Positions 9,645 through 18,210 of a stretch of 64,000 nt of DNA are shown here, in pieces. Every line of letters begins with the position of its first letter. Position 1 is the stretch's first letter. Location of the stretch: NCBI RefSeq assembly GCF_025398195.1, contig NZ_JAODNV010000005.1, positions 231,357-295,356 on the forward strand, given 5' to 3'. A program made the position numbers and the translations under genes. The stretch comes from Chelativorans petroleitrophicus. Lineage in GTDB: Bacteria; Pseudomonadota; Alphaproteobacteria; Rhizobiales; Rhizobiaceae. The notes below the pieces were generated by a model. That model was not told the origin of the DNA, did not search any database, and saw only the letters and a program-made list of their open reading frames with translations.

Positions 9645-11021
9645 ATGAAAGTCATCATCTGCGGTGCCGGGCAGGTCGGATACGGTATTGCCGAGCGGCT
9701 GGCGGCGGAGAAGAACGACGTCTCTGTCATCGACACCTCCGCTGACCTGATTCGCGCCGTGCGCGATTCTCTGGACGTGCGCGGTCTGGTAGGCCATGGC
9801 GCGCATCCAGAGGTGCTGGCCAATGCCGGGGCGCAGCAGGCGGACATGATCATCGCCGTGACGCTTTACGACGAGGTCAATATGGTGGCCTGCCAGGTGG
9901 CGCATTCGCTTTTCAACGTGCCCACCAAGATCGCGCGCATCCGCTCGCAGTCCTATCTGCAGCCGCACTACATGGACCTGTTCTCGCGCGATCACTTGCC
10001 CATCGACGTGATCATCTCACCGGAGATCGAGGTCAGCGAGATGGTGCTGCGGCGCATCGCCCTGCCGGGGGCGACCGATGTGGTCTCCTTTGCCGACGGC
10101 CACGTGGTGATGGTCGCCATCGAATGCCTCGAGGAATGCCCCGTCATCAACACGCCGCTTGCGCAGCTCACCGAGCTCTTTCCGGACCTGCCTTCGACCG
10201 TAGTCGGGGTTTCACGCAATGGAAACCTGTTCATCCCCCATTCGGCCGACCAGCTCATGGCGGGCGATCTCGCCTATGTGGTCACCACCAAGGATCAGGT
10301 GCGGCGCACGCTGGGCCTATTCGGGCATGAGGAGCCGGAAGCCACGCGAATCGTGATCGCCGGCGGGGGCAATATCGGCCTCTATGTGGCGCGGGCCATG
10401 GAAAGCAAGGGCGGGCGGACGAAGGTCAAGCTCATAGAGAACAACCGCGATCGCGCCGTAGCCATTGCCGACCAGCTGCGCCGCACGGTCGTCCTTCACG
10501 GAAGCGCCCTAGACCAAAAGCTTCTTCTGGAAGCCGACATCGACCATGCCGATCTGATGGTCGCGCTCACGAATGACGATCAGGTTAATATCCTGACCAG
10601 CGTGATCGCCAAGAGACTCGGTTGCAAATCCAACCTCGTGCTCATCAACAACCCGACCTATCACGAATTCGCAAAGACGCTGGGGGTCGATGCTCATGTC
10701 AACCCGCGTGCGGTCACCATCTCGCGCGTGCTGCAGCATGTGCGCCGCGGCCGCATCCGCGCCGTCCACAACATTCAGTGGGGAGCAGCGGAAGTGATCG
10801 AGGCGGAGGCGCTGGAGACGTCGCCGCTCGTCGGCCCGCCGCTCAAGGAACTGGATTTGCCGGATGGCATGCGCATCGGCGCGGTTTATCGCGAGGGCGT
10901 TTTCGTCAAGCCCAGCGGCTCGCTGCGCATCAAGCCCAAAGATCGGGTCGTGATATTCGCCCTTGAAAAGGCGGTGCGGCATGTCGAGCAGCTGTTCCGC
11001 GTGAGCCTGGAATTTTTCTGA
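9645..11021 (+). CDS. trkA: Trk potassium uptake regulatory subunit TrkA
   Basis: 458-aa peripheral membrane protein that gates the TrkH/TrkG potassium channel in response to nucleotides. It has two tandem RCK units. The first Rossmann fold starts at the N-terminus with IICGAGQVGYGIAERLA; the second begins near residue 228 with IVIAGGGNIGLYVARAME. Each is followed by a TrkA-C domain. TrkA next to ntrX is standard in Rhizobiales. No trkH is in the window. The gene follows a 171-nt spacer with the large inverted repeat. Confidence 0.95.
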   Translation: MKVIICGAGQVGYGIAERLAAEKNDVSVIDTSADLIRAVRDSLDVRGLVGHGAHPEVLANAGAQQADMIIAVTLYDEVNMVACQVAHSLFNVPTKIARIRSQSYLQPHYMDLFSRDHLPIDVIISPEIEVSEMVLRRIALPGATDVVSFADGHVVMVAIECLEECPVINTPLAQLTELFPDLPSTVVGVSRNGNLFIPHSADQLMAGDLAYVVTTKDQVRRTLGLFGHEEPEATRIVIAGGGNIGLYVARAMESKGGRTKVKLIENNRDRAVAIADQLRRTVVLHGSALDQKLLLEADIDHADLMVALTNDDQVNILTSVIAKRLGCKSNLVLINNPTYHEFAKTLGVDAHVNPRAVTISRVLQHVRRGRIRAVHNIQWGAAEVIEAEALETSPLVGPPLKELDLPDGMRIGAVYREGVFVKPSGSLRIKPKDRVVIFALEKAVRHVEQLFRVSLEFF

Positions 11022-11048
11022 TTCTTCGAACCACCCAAGGAGGGAACC

Positions 11049-11915
11049 TTGCCGCGAATTGCCTATGTGAACGGCCGTTATGTCCGTCACGCTCAAGCCG
11101 CCGTACATATCGAGGACCGGGGGTACCAGTTCGCCGATGGCGTCTATGAGGTGTGCGAGGTGGCGCGCGGCTTCATCATCGATATGACGCGGCATCTCGA
11201 CCGACTCGACAGATCCTTGCGGGAGCTGCGTATCCGCTGGCCGCTGCGCCGCGCGGCTCTGGAGCTGATCATGCGCGAGGTGGTGCGTCGCAACGGCGTG
11301 AAGAACGGCCTCGTCTATGTGCAGGTGACGCGTGGCGTGGCGCCGCGCGATCATGTGTTTCCGGCGGAGAGTACCCGCCCCGCGCTCATCGTTACGGCGA
11401 AGCGGACCGATCCGCAGGCCAACGCCCGGCGCGCGGAGACCGGCGTGAAGGTGATCACGGTGCCCGAGAACCGGTGGGAGCGGGTGGACATCAAGACGAT
11501 TGGCCTGCTGCCCAACGTGCTTGCGCGGCAAAAGGCGCGCGAGAGCGGTGCCTCCGAAGCCTGGTTCGTCGATTCCGAAGGACTTGTGAAGGAGGGCGCG
11601 GCCACGAACGCCTGGATCGTCACGCAGGACGGCAAGCTGGTGACCCGGCCCGCCGACTACGGCATTCTGCGCGGGATCACGCGCGCGACCGTTATGGATG
11701 TTGCTGCCCGGCTGGGCCTGGAGGTCGAGGAGCGGGCCTTCTCGGTGGAAGAAGCTCAATCGGCGCGCGAAGCCTTCATCACCGCCGCCTCCACCGTGGT
11801 CATGCCCGTGGTGGAAATCGACGGCCGCCCGGTGGCCAACGGACATCCGGGCACCGTAGCCCTGTCGCTCAGGCGCTCGTTTTTTGACGTTGCGGAAAAA
11901 TGCCCTGCCTGTTAA
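11049..11915 (+). CDS. dat: Class IV aminotransferase, D-amino acid transaminase type
   Basis: 288-aa PLP enzyme of fold type IV (D-alanine / branched-chain / ADC lyase group). The N-terminal YVNGRYVRHAQAAVHIEDRGYQFADGVYE is typical of D-amino acid transaminases. A catalytic Lys fits IKTIGLLPNVLARQKARE, followed by EGAATNAWIV. The start is TTG at 11049 behind a strong AAGGAGG (11037-11043). Rhizobial neighbours carry the same gene between trkA and hfq. D-amino acid use could feed peptidoglycan D-Ala/D-Glu; substrate choice cannot be read from sequence, and a branched-chain enzyme remains possible. Confidence 0.88.
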   Translation: MPRIAYVNGRYVRHAQAAVHIEDRGYQFADGVYEVCEVARGFIIDMTRHLDRLDRSLRELRIRWPLRRAALELIMREVVRRNGVKNGLVYVQVTRGVAPRDHVFPAESTRPALIVTAKRTDPQANARRAETGVKVITVPENRWERVDIKTIGLLPNVLARQKARESGASEAWFVDSEGLVKEGAATNAWIVTQDGKLVTRPADYGILRGITRATVMDVAARLGLEVEERAFSVEEAQSAREAFITAASTVVMPVVEIDGRPVANGHPGTVALSLRRSFFDVAEKCPAC

Positions 11916-12044
11916 CCACTTGCCGGAGGCGGCTGGCTCGTAGGTATCGGCATGCCTCCCGCGCGGTGGAAGGGCAGTCATCGCGCTTGACAGGGCGGGG
12001 TAATGTTGCGCTACTGCCGGCGACGCAGGGGATGAAAAACAAAA

Positions 12045-12293
12045 ATGGCGGAACGTTCCCAAAATTTGCAGGACCTCTTCCTCAACACTGTTCGTAAGAG
12101 CAAGAACCCGCTGACGATATTTCTGATCAACGGCGTGAAGCTGACGGGTGTCGTCACATCGTTTGATAATTTCTGTGTCCTTCTGCGCCGTGACGGCCAT
12201 TCACAGCTCGTCTACAAGCACGCGATCTCGACCATCATGCCGAGTCAGCCCGTGCAGCTCTTCGACGCGGAGGAAAACAACCGGGAAGGTTGA
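12045..12293 (+). CDS. hfq: RNA chaperone Hfq
   Basis: 82-aa Sm-like hexameric RNA chaperone that pairs small RNAs with mRNAs. The Sm1 region ([33 protein letters not shown]) and Sm2 with the YKHAISTI signature are intact. The short C-terminal tail (about 15 aa) is typical of Alphaproteobacteria. hflX begins directly at the next codon after the TGA, reproducing the conserved hfq-hflX pair. A 129-nt leader separates it from the aminotransferase gene, so it may have its own promoter. Confidence 0.98.
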   Translation: MAERSQNLQDLFLNTVRKSKNPLTIFLINGVKLTGVVTSFDNFCVLLRRDGHSQLVYKHAISTIMPSQPVQLFDAEENNREG

Positions 12294-13652
12294 TTGGCCA
12301 GGAAAGAAGGCAGAAAGCCACAGGAGGAGGCTCCGACAAACGGTGATCGTACCAAGGCCGTCGTCGTAACGCCGGTTCTGCTTTCCCACGGCCGCGGCCA
12401 GCCTGCGGACCGCGATGGGCGGCCGCACATGTCGCTGTCGCCCGAGGCGCGGCTGGCGGAAGCGGTGGGACTGGCGGAAGCCATCGATCTCGACGTCGTC
12501 CACCGTGAGGTCTTCACCGTCACCCAGCCAAAGCCGGGCACATTGATCGGCACCGGCAAGGTGGAGCAGCTCGCGGGAATCGTGGCCGAAACCCCGGCAG
12601 AGCTTGTCATCGTCGATCATCAGCTTACGCCTGTGCAGCAGCGCAACCTCGAACGCGCGCTCAAGGCGAAGGTGCTCGACCGCACCGGACTGATTCTCGA
12701 AATCTTCGGCCGCCGCGCGCGCACCAAGGAAGGGCGCCTGCAGGTCGATCTTGCCCATCTCGAATATCAGCGGGGGCGGCTCGTCAGAAGCTGGACGCAT
12801 CTTGAGCGCCAGCGCGGCGGCGGGGGCTTCATGGGCGGCCCGGGCGAAACGCAGATCGAGGCGGACCGGAGGCTCCTGCAGGAGCGGATCGTCCGCATCC
12901 GGCGGGAGCTGGAGACGGTGAGGCGCACCCGCGATCTGCACCGGGCCAAGCGGCGCAAGGTACCGTTCCCGGTGGTTTCGATCGTGGGTTACACCAACGC
13001 CGGCAAATCCACGCTGTTCAACCGGCTGACTGGGGCCGCTGTGCTTGCGGAAGACATGCTCTTCGCCACGCTGGATCCCACATTGCGGCGGGTCCGTTTT
13101 CCGCACGGTACCGTAGTCATCCTTTCCGATACGGTCGGCTTCATCTCGGACCTGCCGCCTCATCTCGTCGCCGCCTTCCGCGCCACGCTTGAGGAGGTGA
13201 TCGAGGCCGATCTCATCCTCCACCTGCGCGATATTTCGGACCCGGATACCACGGCTCACGCGGCGGATGTGGAAGAAGTCCTATCGAGCCTGGGGATCGA
13301 CCCTGCCGACACCAACCGCGTGCTGGAGGTCTGGAACAAGATCGATCTCCTGAGCGAGGAGGATCGCAGGCGGCTTTTGCGCGACGCGGTGAACAGGACG
13401 CCGCCGGTGGCCATATCCGCGGTGACTGGCGAGGGGATCGACGACCTGATGGCCATTATTGAGGAGCGCGTCTCAGGCGGGGTCGTGGAAGCCTCATTCA
13501 CTTTATCGGCGGAACGGCTGGGATTAATCGACTGGATTTATCGCCACGGAGATGTGATCCGCCGTGAAGATCACGAGGATGGCAGCGTCACGCTGCATCT
13601 GCATACAACCCAAACCGCGCGCGATGAAATCGCGCGAAAATTAAGAAATTAA
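12294..13652 (+). CDS. hflX: Ribosome-associated GTPase HflX
   Basis: 452-aa OBG-HflX GTPase that binds the 50S subunit and rescues or splits stalled ribosomes. The N-terminal HflX domain includes GTGKVEQLAGIV and the signature GGGGFMGGPGETQIEADRR. It is followed by a coiled-coil helix and the G domain: G1 GYTNAGKST, G3 DTVGF, G4 NKID. The start is taken as TTG at 12294, immediately after the hfq stop; the first ATG in frame (MSLSPEARL) would cut into the conserved N-domain. The gene converges with mazG over an 18-nt gap. Confidence 0.95.
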   Translation: MARKEGRKPQEEAPTNGDRTKAVVVTPVLLSHGRGQPADRDGRPHMSLSPEARLAEAVGLAEAIDLDVVHREVFTVTQPKPGTLIGTGKVEQLAGIVAETPAELVIVDHQLTPVQQRNLERALKAKVLDRTGLILEIFGRRARTKEGRLQVDLAHLEYQRGRLVRSWTHLERQRGGGGFMGGPGETQIEADRRLLQERIVRIRRELETVRRTRDLHRAKRRKVPFPVVSIVGYTNAGKSTLFNRLTGAAVLAEDMLFATLDPTLRRVRFPHGTVVILSDTVGFISDLPPHLVAAFRATLEEVIEADLILHLRDISDPDTTAHAADVEEVLSSLGIDPADTNRVLEVWNKIDLLSEEDRRRLLRDAVNRTPPVAISAVTGEGIDDLMAIIEERVSGGVVEASFTLSAERLGLIDWIYRHGDVIRREDHEDGSVTLHLHTTQTARDEIARKLRN

Positions 13653-13670
13653 AACAAGGGGTAGGGCGGA

Positions 13671-14483
13671 TCACTTCATCTTCTTTGCGCGCTGCCAGAG
13701 TATTTCCATCTCATCAAGCGTGGCTGATCCGAGGTCCTTCTCATTCGCCTTAAGTTCGCGCTCGATCTGATGGAAACGGCGGCGGAATTTCTCGTTAGCC
13801 GATCGTAGCGCGCTTTCCGGATCTACATCGAGATGGCGGCCGAGATTGACCAGCGCGAAGAGCAGGTCTCCAAACTCCTCAGCTACCTCGTCGTGGCGGG
13901 ACTGAACGATGGCCTGCCGTAGCTCCCCGATCTCCTCCTCGATTTTGTCGAGAACGGGTTCGGCAGCCTTCCAGTCGAAGCCGACCCTCGCCGCCTTCTG
14001 CTGCAGCTTCAAAGCTCGCATGAGCGCGGGCAGGGCGATGGCCACATCGTCCAGATAGCCATGTTCCTCGCGCTGGTCGGGAGTCCGGCGCGCCAGGCGC
14101 TCCTTTTTCTCCTCGGCCTTGATCTTCTCCCACATGACCTTGACGGCATCCGCCTGGCGCGCATCCGTTTCGCCGAAGACATGCGGATGGCGGCGGATCA
14201 TCTTGGTCGTGATGGCTTCCACAACGTCGCCGAAGTCGAAATGTCCGGCTTCCTCGGCCATACGCGCATGAAAGACGACCTGGAGCAGCAGGTCGCCCAG
14301 CTCCTCGCGCAGATCATGCATGTCGCCGCGCTGGATGGCATCCAGCACCTCGTAGGCTTCTTCGATCGTATAGGGCGCGATGCTCGCGAAATCCTGCTTC
14401 ACGTCCCAGGGGCAGCCGGTCTCGGGATCGCGCAGCGCAGCCATGATCTCGATCAGGCGCGAAATGTCTCTCGAAGGCTTCAT
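13671..14483 (-). CDS. mazG: Nucleoside triphosphate pyrophosphohydrolase MazG
   Basis: 270-aa all-alpha NTP pyrophosphohydrolase that hydrolyses (d)NTPs to NMPs and pyrophosphate for nucleotide pool cleaning and stress control. Two MazG domains are visible. The first starts CPWDVKQDFASIAPYTIEEAYEVLDAI with metal-binding EExxE motif REELGDLLLQVVFHARM; the second has EEIGELRQAI and EEFGDLLFALVNLGRHL. ATG 14483 is preceded by AGGAG. The frame is open upstream to 14555 but that part is non-conserved and overlaps the neighbouring foreign ORF. The gene upstream is not the usual rhizobial neighbour. Confidence 0.95.
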   Translation of the reverse strand: MKPSRDISRLIEIMAALRDPETGCPWDVKQDFASIAPYTIEEAYEVLDAIQRGDMHDLREELGDLLLQVVFHARMAEEAGHFDFGDVVEAITTKMIRRHPHVFGETDARQADAVKVMWEKIKAEEKKERLARRTPDQREEHGYLDDVAIALPALMRALKLQQKAARVGFDWKAAEPVLDKIEEEIGELRQAIVQSRHDEVAEEFGDLLFALVNLGRHLDVDPESALRSANEKFRRRFHQIERELKANEKDLGSATLDEMEILWQRAKKMK

Positions 14484-15777
14484 TCGGGCTCCTCTGCGGT
14501 GCAGGAGCCGTAGCGCGGATCGACCTCCAGGGCAAGAAAGCGCGGCATCCAGCAAGCCCGCGTTCTATATCTATTTCCCTCCTTTGGCTGACTCGTGCAG
14601 GGAAGAGACAGCCTTGTTGACGACCGGTATTAGACTTACGCATCGCGGATGCACCAATCCAGCCAGCAGCTCCACCGGCTGCCATACCGACAGGTCCGGC
14701 TGGCATGCCAGTTACTGTCCCTAGCCCCAGTCCTGACAGATTACCTTTAAGACGGTTCAAATCCTGCCTTTGTATGGATTTTAGTTCTTCGTAATCCGCT
14801 CCTCTTTTGTAGGCCAAGATAGTGCGTGAGAAAGGAACAATATTTAATCCTCCTTTCTTCATATCTGTAATAATGACATTTTCATTCTTCCTATCAATAT
14901 CCGCACGAAGTACGGTCTTATAAATATTGCGCTCATTTTCAATCTGTTTTCTGTAGGTATCACGCAGGATGGAAACAACGGCATTGGCGGCGATTCTCGT
15001 GCCGCGCCCAGGCGTCGGGTTACTGCTCAAGTTGCTGGACAATATCATTGGCGCCCCAAGGGCTTGCGTGTTACTCTCACCCACTTCATCTGGCGAAAGA
15101 GTGATTATGTTGCCCTCATACGTGACAACCCACAGGCGCTCCTGATTGTCGGGTTCTTTGAAGAGGCATCCAACGAAAGAACCGCCAGACGACTCGTCTT
15201 TATATAAATATTGTAACTCAAACTCCTTGTATCTTAGTATCTTACTCTCCGGATTTAATATAGATTCCTTGAATGTGTCGCCATCAGATAGATTCGTTGC
15301 TTCATTCCTTATTATATCTAACCTGATATTTGCTATTGCGTTCCTAAAGTTCATTCCATAATAGTTATTTGCGTCTCCGTACTTTTTATGAATCTTCTTT
15401 GGATCAAGTTTCAATTCCCTGGCGATTTCCATGAGGGTTGCTGGGCGCGACCGATCAAGGAAATCGTTCATCGCACGGTTCTGCCTGGCACTTGTGCTCA
15501 AGTTCGCATGGGCAGGCTGCAATCGGCCTTCATCAACATCCGTCCTAATCTCCGCGGCCAGGTTTTCCATGACCTCATCACGAAAGGTGTCCATCGCGGG
15601 ATTTGAAGCGCCGTCGGATTTACGCGGCGCGTAGAAAACGTATTTGGAAAGGCCAGTGTCTTCCTGACGTGCCGGGTCAGAAGGCCGCTGCTTTGTCGGT
15701 TTTATTTTTTCACCCAATTCATGGGCAAGCGTACGAAGAGTGTGCTTTATATCTGATGAAACAGTAAGAGGAGACAT
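14314..15777 (-). CDS. Unknown AT-rich protein running into mazG; C-terminal part not authentic
   Basis: I do not recognise this gene. The open frame starts at ATG 15777 and ends inside mazG in another frame. Residues 1 to about 385 look like a real protein: a basic, low-complexity N-terminus, a helical stretch (RPATLMEIARELKLDPKKIHKKYGDA) resembling a small HTH or helical bundle, a beta-rich middle (ILRYKEFELQYLYKDE), and a glycine-rich hydrophobic segment near 350-380 (GLGLGTVTGMPAGPVGMAAG). The rest is the shadow of mazG and its leader. Base composition between about 14600 and 15800 is far more AT-rich than either side, with AT-ending codons. This suggests recent transfer and loss of the natural 3' end at the junction. 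No signal peptide is seen. Confidence 0.5.
   Translation of the reverse strand: MSPLTVSSDIKHTLRTLAHELGEKIKPTKQRPSDPARQEDTGLSKYVFYAPRKSDGASNPAMDTFRDEVMENLAAEIRTDVDEGRLQPAHANLSTSARQNRAMNDFLDRSRPATLMEIARELKLDPKKIHKKYGDANNYYGMNFRNAIANIRLDIIRNEATNLSDGDTFKESILNPESKILRYKEFELQYLYKDESSGGSFVGCLFKEPDNQERLWVVTYEGNIITLSPDEVGESNTQALGAPMILSSNLSSNPTPGRGTRIAANAVVSILRDTYRKQIENERNIYKTVLRADIDRKNENVIITDMKKGGLNIVPFSRTILAYKRGADYEELKSIQRQDLNRLKGNLSGLGLGTVTGMPAGPVGMAAGGAAGWIGASAMRKSNTGRQQGCLFPARVSQRREIDIERGLAGCRAFLPWRSIRATAPAPQRSPNEAFERHFAPDRDHGCAARSRDRLPLGREAGFREHRALYDRRSLRGAGCHPARRHA
14487..14509 (-). promoter_or_regulatory. Hairpin that covers the mazG ribosome binding site
   Basis: On the minus strand GGCTCCT (14509-14503) is followed after 9 nt by AGGAGCC (14493-14487). 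The AGGAG of the second arm is the likely Shine-Dalgarno of mazG, 3 to 4 nt from the ATG. A 7-bp stem of this kind would mask the site when folded. Whether it folds in vivo is not known. Confidence 0.4.
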
Positions 15778-16107
15778 CGTGCTTACCGCGAAAATTCACT
15801 ACGAGTACCACTTTTCAATACGGTTTCCGCGTCCAACGACGCGACTGTTCAATAAATAAACCTCGATCCGGAGTACTGACAATTAAAGTCTCTTCACGAA
15901 ACCGTGCCGGAGAGGAGATCAAGTCATGGATCGCATAAGATAGATTATGGAACCAGCCCGCGTCCGCGTTGTGAGAGCTTGGGATCCAGAGAGACAGTGG
16001 CAACGGCGCTACTGGGTGCCCGGATAGCCGCGTGCCCGGATAGCCGCTCGGCGGCTTCCCGGATTACGGGTGGATGCGTCCCGCGGCTCCGAGATTTCCG
16101 GAACCGA
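15778..16107. other. Non-coding stretch with a 16-bp tandem duplication
   Basis: No convincing gene in this 330-nt interval between the AT-rich gene and ybaK. It changes from AT-rich (to about 15900) back to GC-rich. GTGCCCGGATAGCCGC occurs twice head to tail at 16016-16031 and 16032-16047. Short open frames here look like decayed or chance coding. Confidence 0.5.
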
Positions 16108-16578
16108 CTACCCGGCAATATCCGCCGTTTCCGCGCCCGCCGCTGCAATCAGCGCCTTCGGGTCGGCCGCGAAGACCGCATCATGCGCGCCAGCAGCCGC
16201 CCAGACCTGATCGAATTCGAGCAGAGTCTCGTCCGCGAAGCGGCGGACACCGTCGGGATGGCCAAGCGGCGAAACGCCGCCTATGGCAAATCCTGTCTCC
16301 TCGCGCACCTGCCGCGGATCGGCGCGCTCCAGAGCCTCGCCAGCGAGCCTTGAGGCTTTTTGCAGGTCGAGCTTCTTTCCGCCGGAGACCAGGAAAAGAT
16401 AAAGTCGGCCGGAAGATTTGCCGGCAAACACCAGCGATTTGACGATCTGATTGACCTCACAGCCGCACTGGCGCGCCGCTTCCTCGGCCGTTCTGGTCGA
16501 TTCCCCCATGCGCTTGACCTCGATGGCGAGCCCCGCCTGCGCAGCTGCCATCTCCACGCGCCTGATGCTCTTGGACAT
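16108..16578 (-). CDS. YbaK/ProX-type aminoacyl-tRNA deacylase
   Basis: 156-aa protein of the YbaK/INS superfamily that clears mischarged tRNAs in trans (Cys- or Ala-tRNA-Pro type). The conserved pattern RTAEEAARQCGCEVNQIVKSLVF (about residues 29-51) carries the key lysine K47. GFAIGGVSPLGHP (about 96-108) is the substrate-loop signature of this family. Length is normal. Which mischarged tRNA it hydrolyses cannot be decided. It stands alone, downstream of the phnP-like gene on the same strand with a 24-nt gap, so it may be read from the same message. Confidence 0.88.
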   Translation of the reverse strand: MSKSIRRVEMAAAQAGLAIEVKRMGESTRTAEEAARQCGCEVNQIVKSLVFAGKSSGRLYLFLVSGGKKLDLQKASRLAGEALERADPRQVREETGFAIGGVSPLGHPDGVRRFADETLLEFDQVWAAAGAHDAVFAADPKALIAAAGAETADIAG

Positions 16579-16602
16579 GCGTTCCCCCGAAACACCCCAG
16601 GT

Positions 16603-17412
16603 TCAAAGCTCGGTTTCGATCATCATCCCATCATAGGCCGGTTCGACGTGATCGGGCGTCTGGCGCCGCACGGTTTCATAATCCAGCGGCGTGTGCATAT
16701 GGGTCAGCACCGCCCGCCGGGGCGTCAGACGCTCAATCCATTCCAGAGCCTCGGAAAGCGAAAAATGGCTTGGGTGCGGCTTGTATTGCAGAGCGTCGAT
16801 GACAAGCACGTCGAGGCCCTGAAGCAGCGGTACGGTCTCAGGCGGAAAGTCGCTGACGTCCGAGCAGTAGGCAATGTTTCCTATCCGGAAGCCCAGCGAA
16901 CGGATATCGCCATGGATCTGAGGCAGCGGCGTGAAGGTCAGCGGCCCGCCCTCGCCCGGCACGCTGAAATCGCGATCGTGCACTATCGGGTGCGGCATGA
17001 CGATCGGAGGATAATTGCTGCCCTCCGGCGTTTCGAAACAGTAGCCGAAGGCCTGTTTCAGCCGGCCAAGTGTGACCTCGTCCGCATAAATATCGATGAG
17101 ACGGCCCTGCGCCAGCACATAGCCGCGCAGATCGTCGATGCCGTGGATGTGGTCGGCGTGCGGATGGGTGTAGACCACGCCGTCCAAGCGGCTGACGCCG
17201 GCCGCGATCATCTGCGCGCGGAAATCCGGGCCGGTATCGATTGCAACGCGCGTGACAAGCCCGTCCGACCTAACGCACTCCACCAAGGCTGCCGCGCGCG
17301 TGCGCCGGTTCCGGGGATTGCTTGGATCGCAGGCGCCCCAGTCGCCGATGATGCGCGGCACGCCGGGCGAGGAGCCGCAGCCGAGGATGGTCAGTCGAAG
17401 TCGCTCCGGCAA
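16603..17412 (-). CDS. MBL-fold metal-dependent hydrolase, PhnP-like
   Basis: 269-aa metallo-beta-lactamase fold phosphodiesterase. The metal-binding motif THPHADHIHGIDDLR (HxHxDH, near residue 83) is intact, with later ligands in FTPLPQIHGD, YCSDVS and LTHMHTPLD. The N-terminal LGCGSSPGVPRIIGDWGACD matches the PhnP/YcbX subgroup, and CDP with RTRAAALV follows. It is always found after tatD in rhizobia, without other phosphonate genes, so a C-P lyase role is not implied. The start sits 3 nt past the tatD stop, indicating one transcript metG-tatD-this gene. Confidence 0.9.
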   Translation of the reverse strand: MPERLRLTILGCGSSPGVPRIIGDWGACDPSNPRNRRTRAAALVECVRSDGLVTRVAIDTGPDFRAQMIAAGVSRLDGVVYTHPHADHIHGIDDLRGYVLAQGRLIDIYADEVTLGRLKQAFGYCFETPEGSNYPPIVMPHPIVHDRDFSVPGEGGPLTFTPLPQIHGDIRSLGFRIGNIAYCSDVSDFPPETVPLLQGLDVLVIDALQYKPHPSHFSLSEALEWIERLTPRRAVLTHMHTPLDYETVRRQTPDHVEPAYDGMMIETEL

Positions 17413-17415
17413 GGC

Positions 17416-18210
17416 TCACGCGCTCCTCATGGACGGGCGTTGCACCTTCTTGAACAGCCGGAAGAAATTTTCCGACGTGATCGCCGCTGTCTCTTCCGGG
17501 GAAAGCCCGATGGTCTCGGCCAGAACGGCGGCCGTATGCGCCACATAGGCCGGCTCGTTGCGCTTGCCGCGGAAGGGAACGGGCGCAAGGTACGGCGCAT
17601 CCGTCTCCACCAGAAGCCGGTCGTGCGGAATGCCCTTGGCAATCTCCCGCAGCGCGTCCGATTTCTTGAAGGTCAGGATTCCCGAAAAGGAGATGTAGCC
17701 GCCCAGTTCCACGCCGGTGCGGGCAAGCGCCGGCCCGGAAGAGAAGCAGTGGAGAATGAAGGGAAAAGCCCCCCTTCCCGCTTCTTCACGCAGGATTGCA
17801 GCCACGTCGTCGTCGGCATCCCGCGCGTGGATGACAAGCGGCAGGCCGGTGCGCCGCGCGGCCTCGATATGCGTGCGGAAGCTCCTGGCCTGCAGGTCGC
17901 GCGGGGCCCTGTCGTAGAAATAGTCGAGGCCAGCCTCCCCGATGCCGACGACCTTGGGATGTTCGGAAAGGTTCACCAGCTCTTCAGCCGTGACATCAGA
18001 TTCCTCGGCCGCATTGTGCGGATGCGTGCCGACGGTGCACCAGACATTGTCGTAGCGCTCGGCAATGGCGCACACGACGGGAAACTTCCTCACCCGTGTG
18101 GCAATGGTGACGAGCAGGCCCACGCCCGCTTCGCCCGCGCGCGCAACAACCTCGTCACGTTCGTTTTCAAAATCCGGGAAATCCAGGTGACAGTGGCTGT
18201 CGACCAGCAT
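17416..18210 (-). CDS. tatD: TatD family metal-dependent DNase
   Basis: 264-aa TIM-barrel hydrolase. Metal ligands are visible: DSHCHLDFPDF at the N-terminus (HxH), IGEAGLDYFYD (Glu), LPLVIHARDAD (His), ILHCFSSG (His) and LLVETDAPYLAP (Asp). Family members act as 3'-5' exonuclease or AP-type endonucleases in DNA quality control. The gene begins at the base after the metG stop, so both are cotranscribed, as is usual in Rhizobiales. Confidence 0.93.
   Translation of the reverse strand: MLVDSHCHLDFPDFENERDEVVARAGEAGVGLLVTIATRVRKFPVVCAIAERYDNVWCTVGTHPHNAAEESDVTAEELVNLSEHPKVVGIGEAGLDYFYDRAPRDLQARSFRTHIEAARRTGLPLVIHARDADDDVAAILREEAGRGAFPFILHCFSSGPALARTGVELGGYISFSGILTFKKSDALREIAKGIPHDRLLVETDAPYLAPVPFRGKRNEPAYVAHTAAVLAETIGLSPEETAAITSENFFRLFKKVQRPSMRSA

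Noticed and set aside
10509..12200. Long minus-strand frame opposite trkA, the aminotransferase and hfq
   Set aside because: Antisense shadow of three well-supported genes; translation has no recognisable domain.
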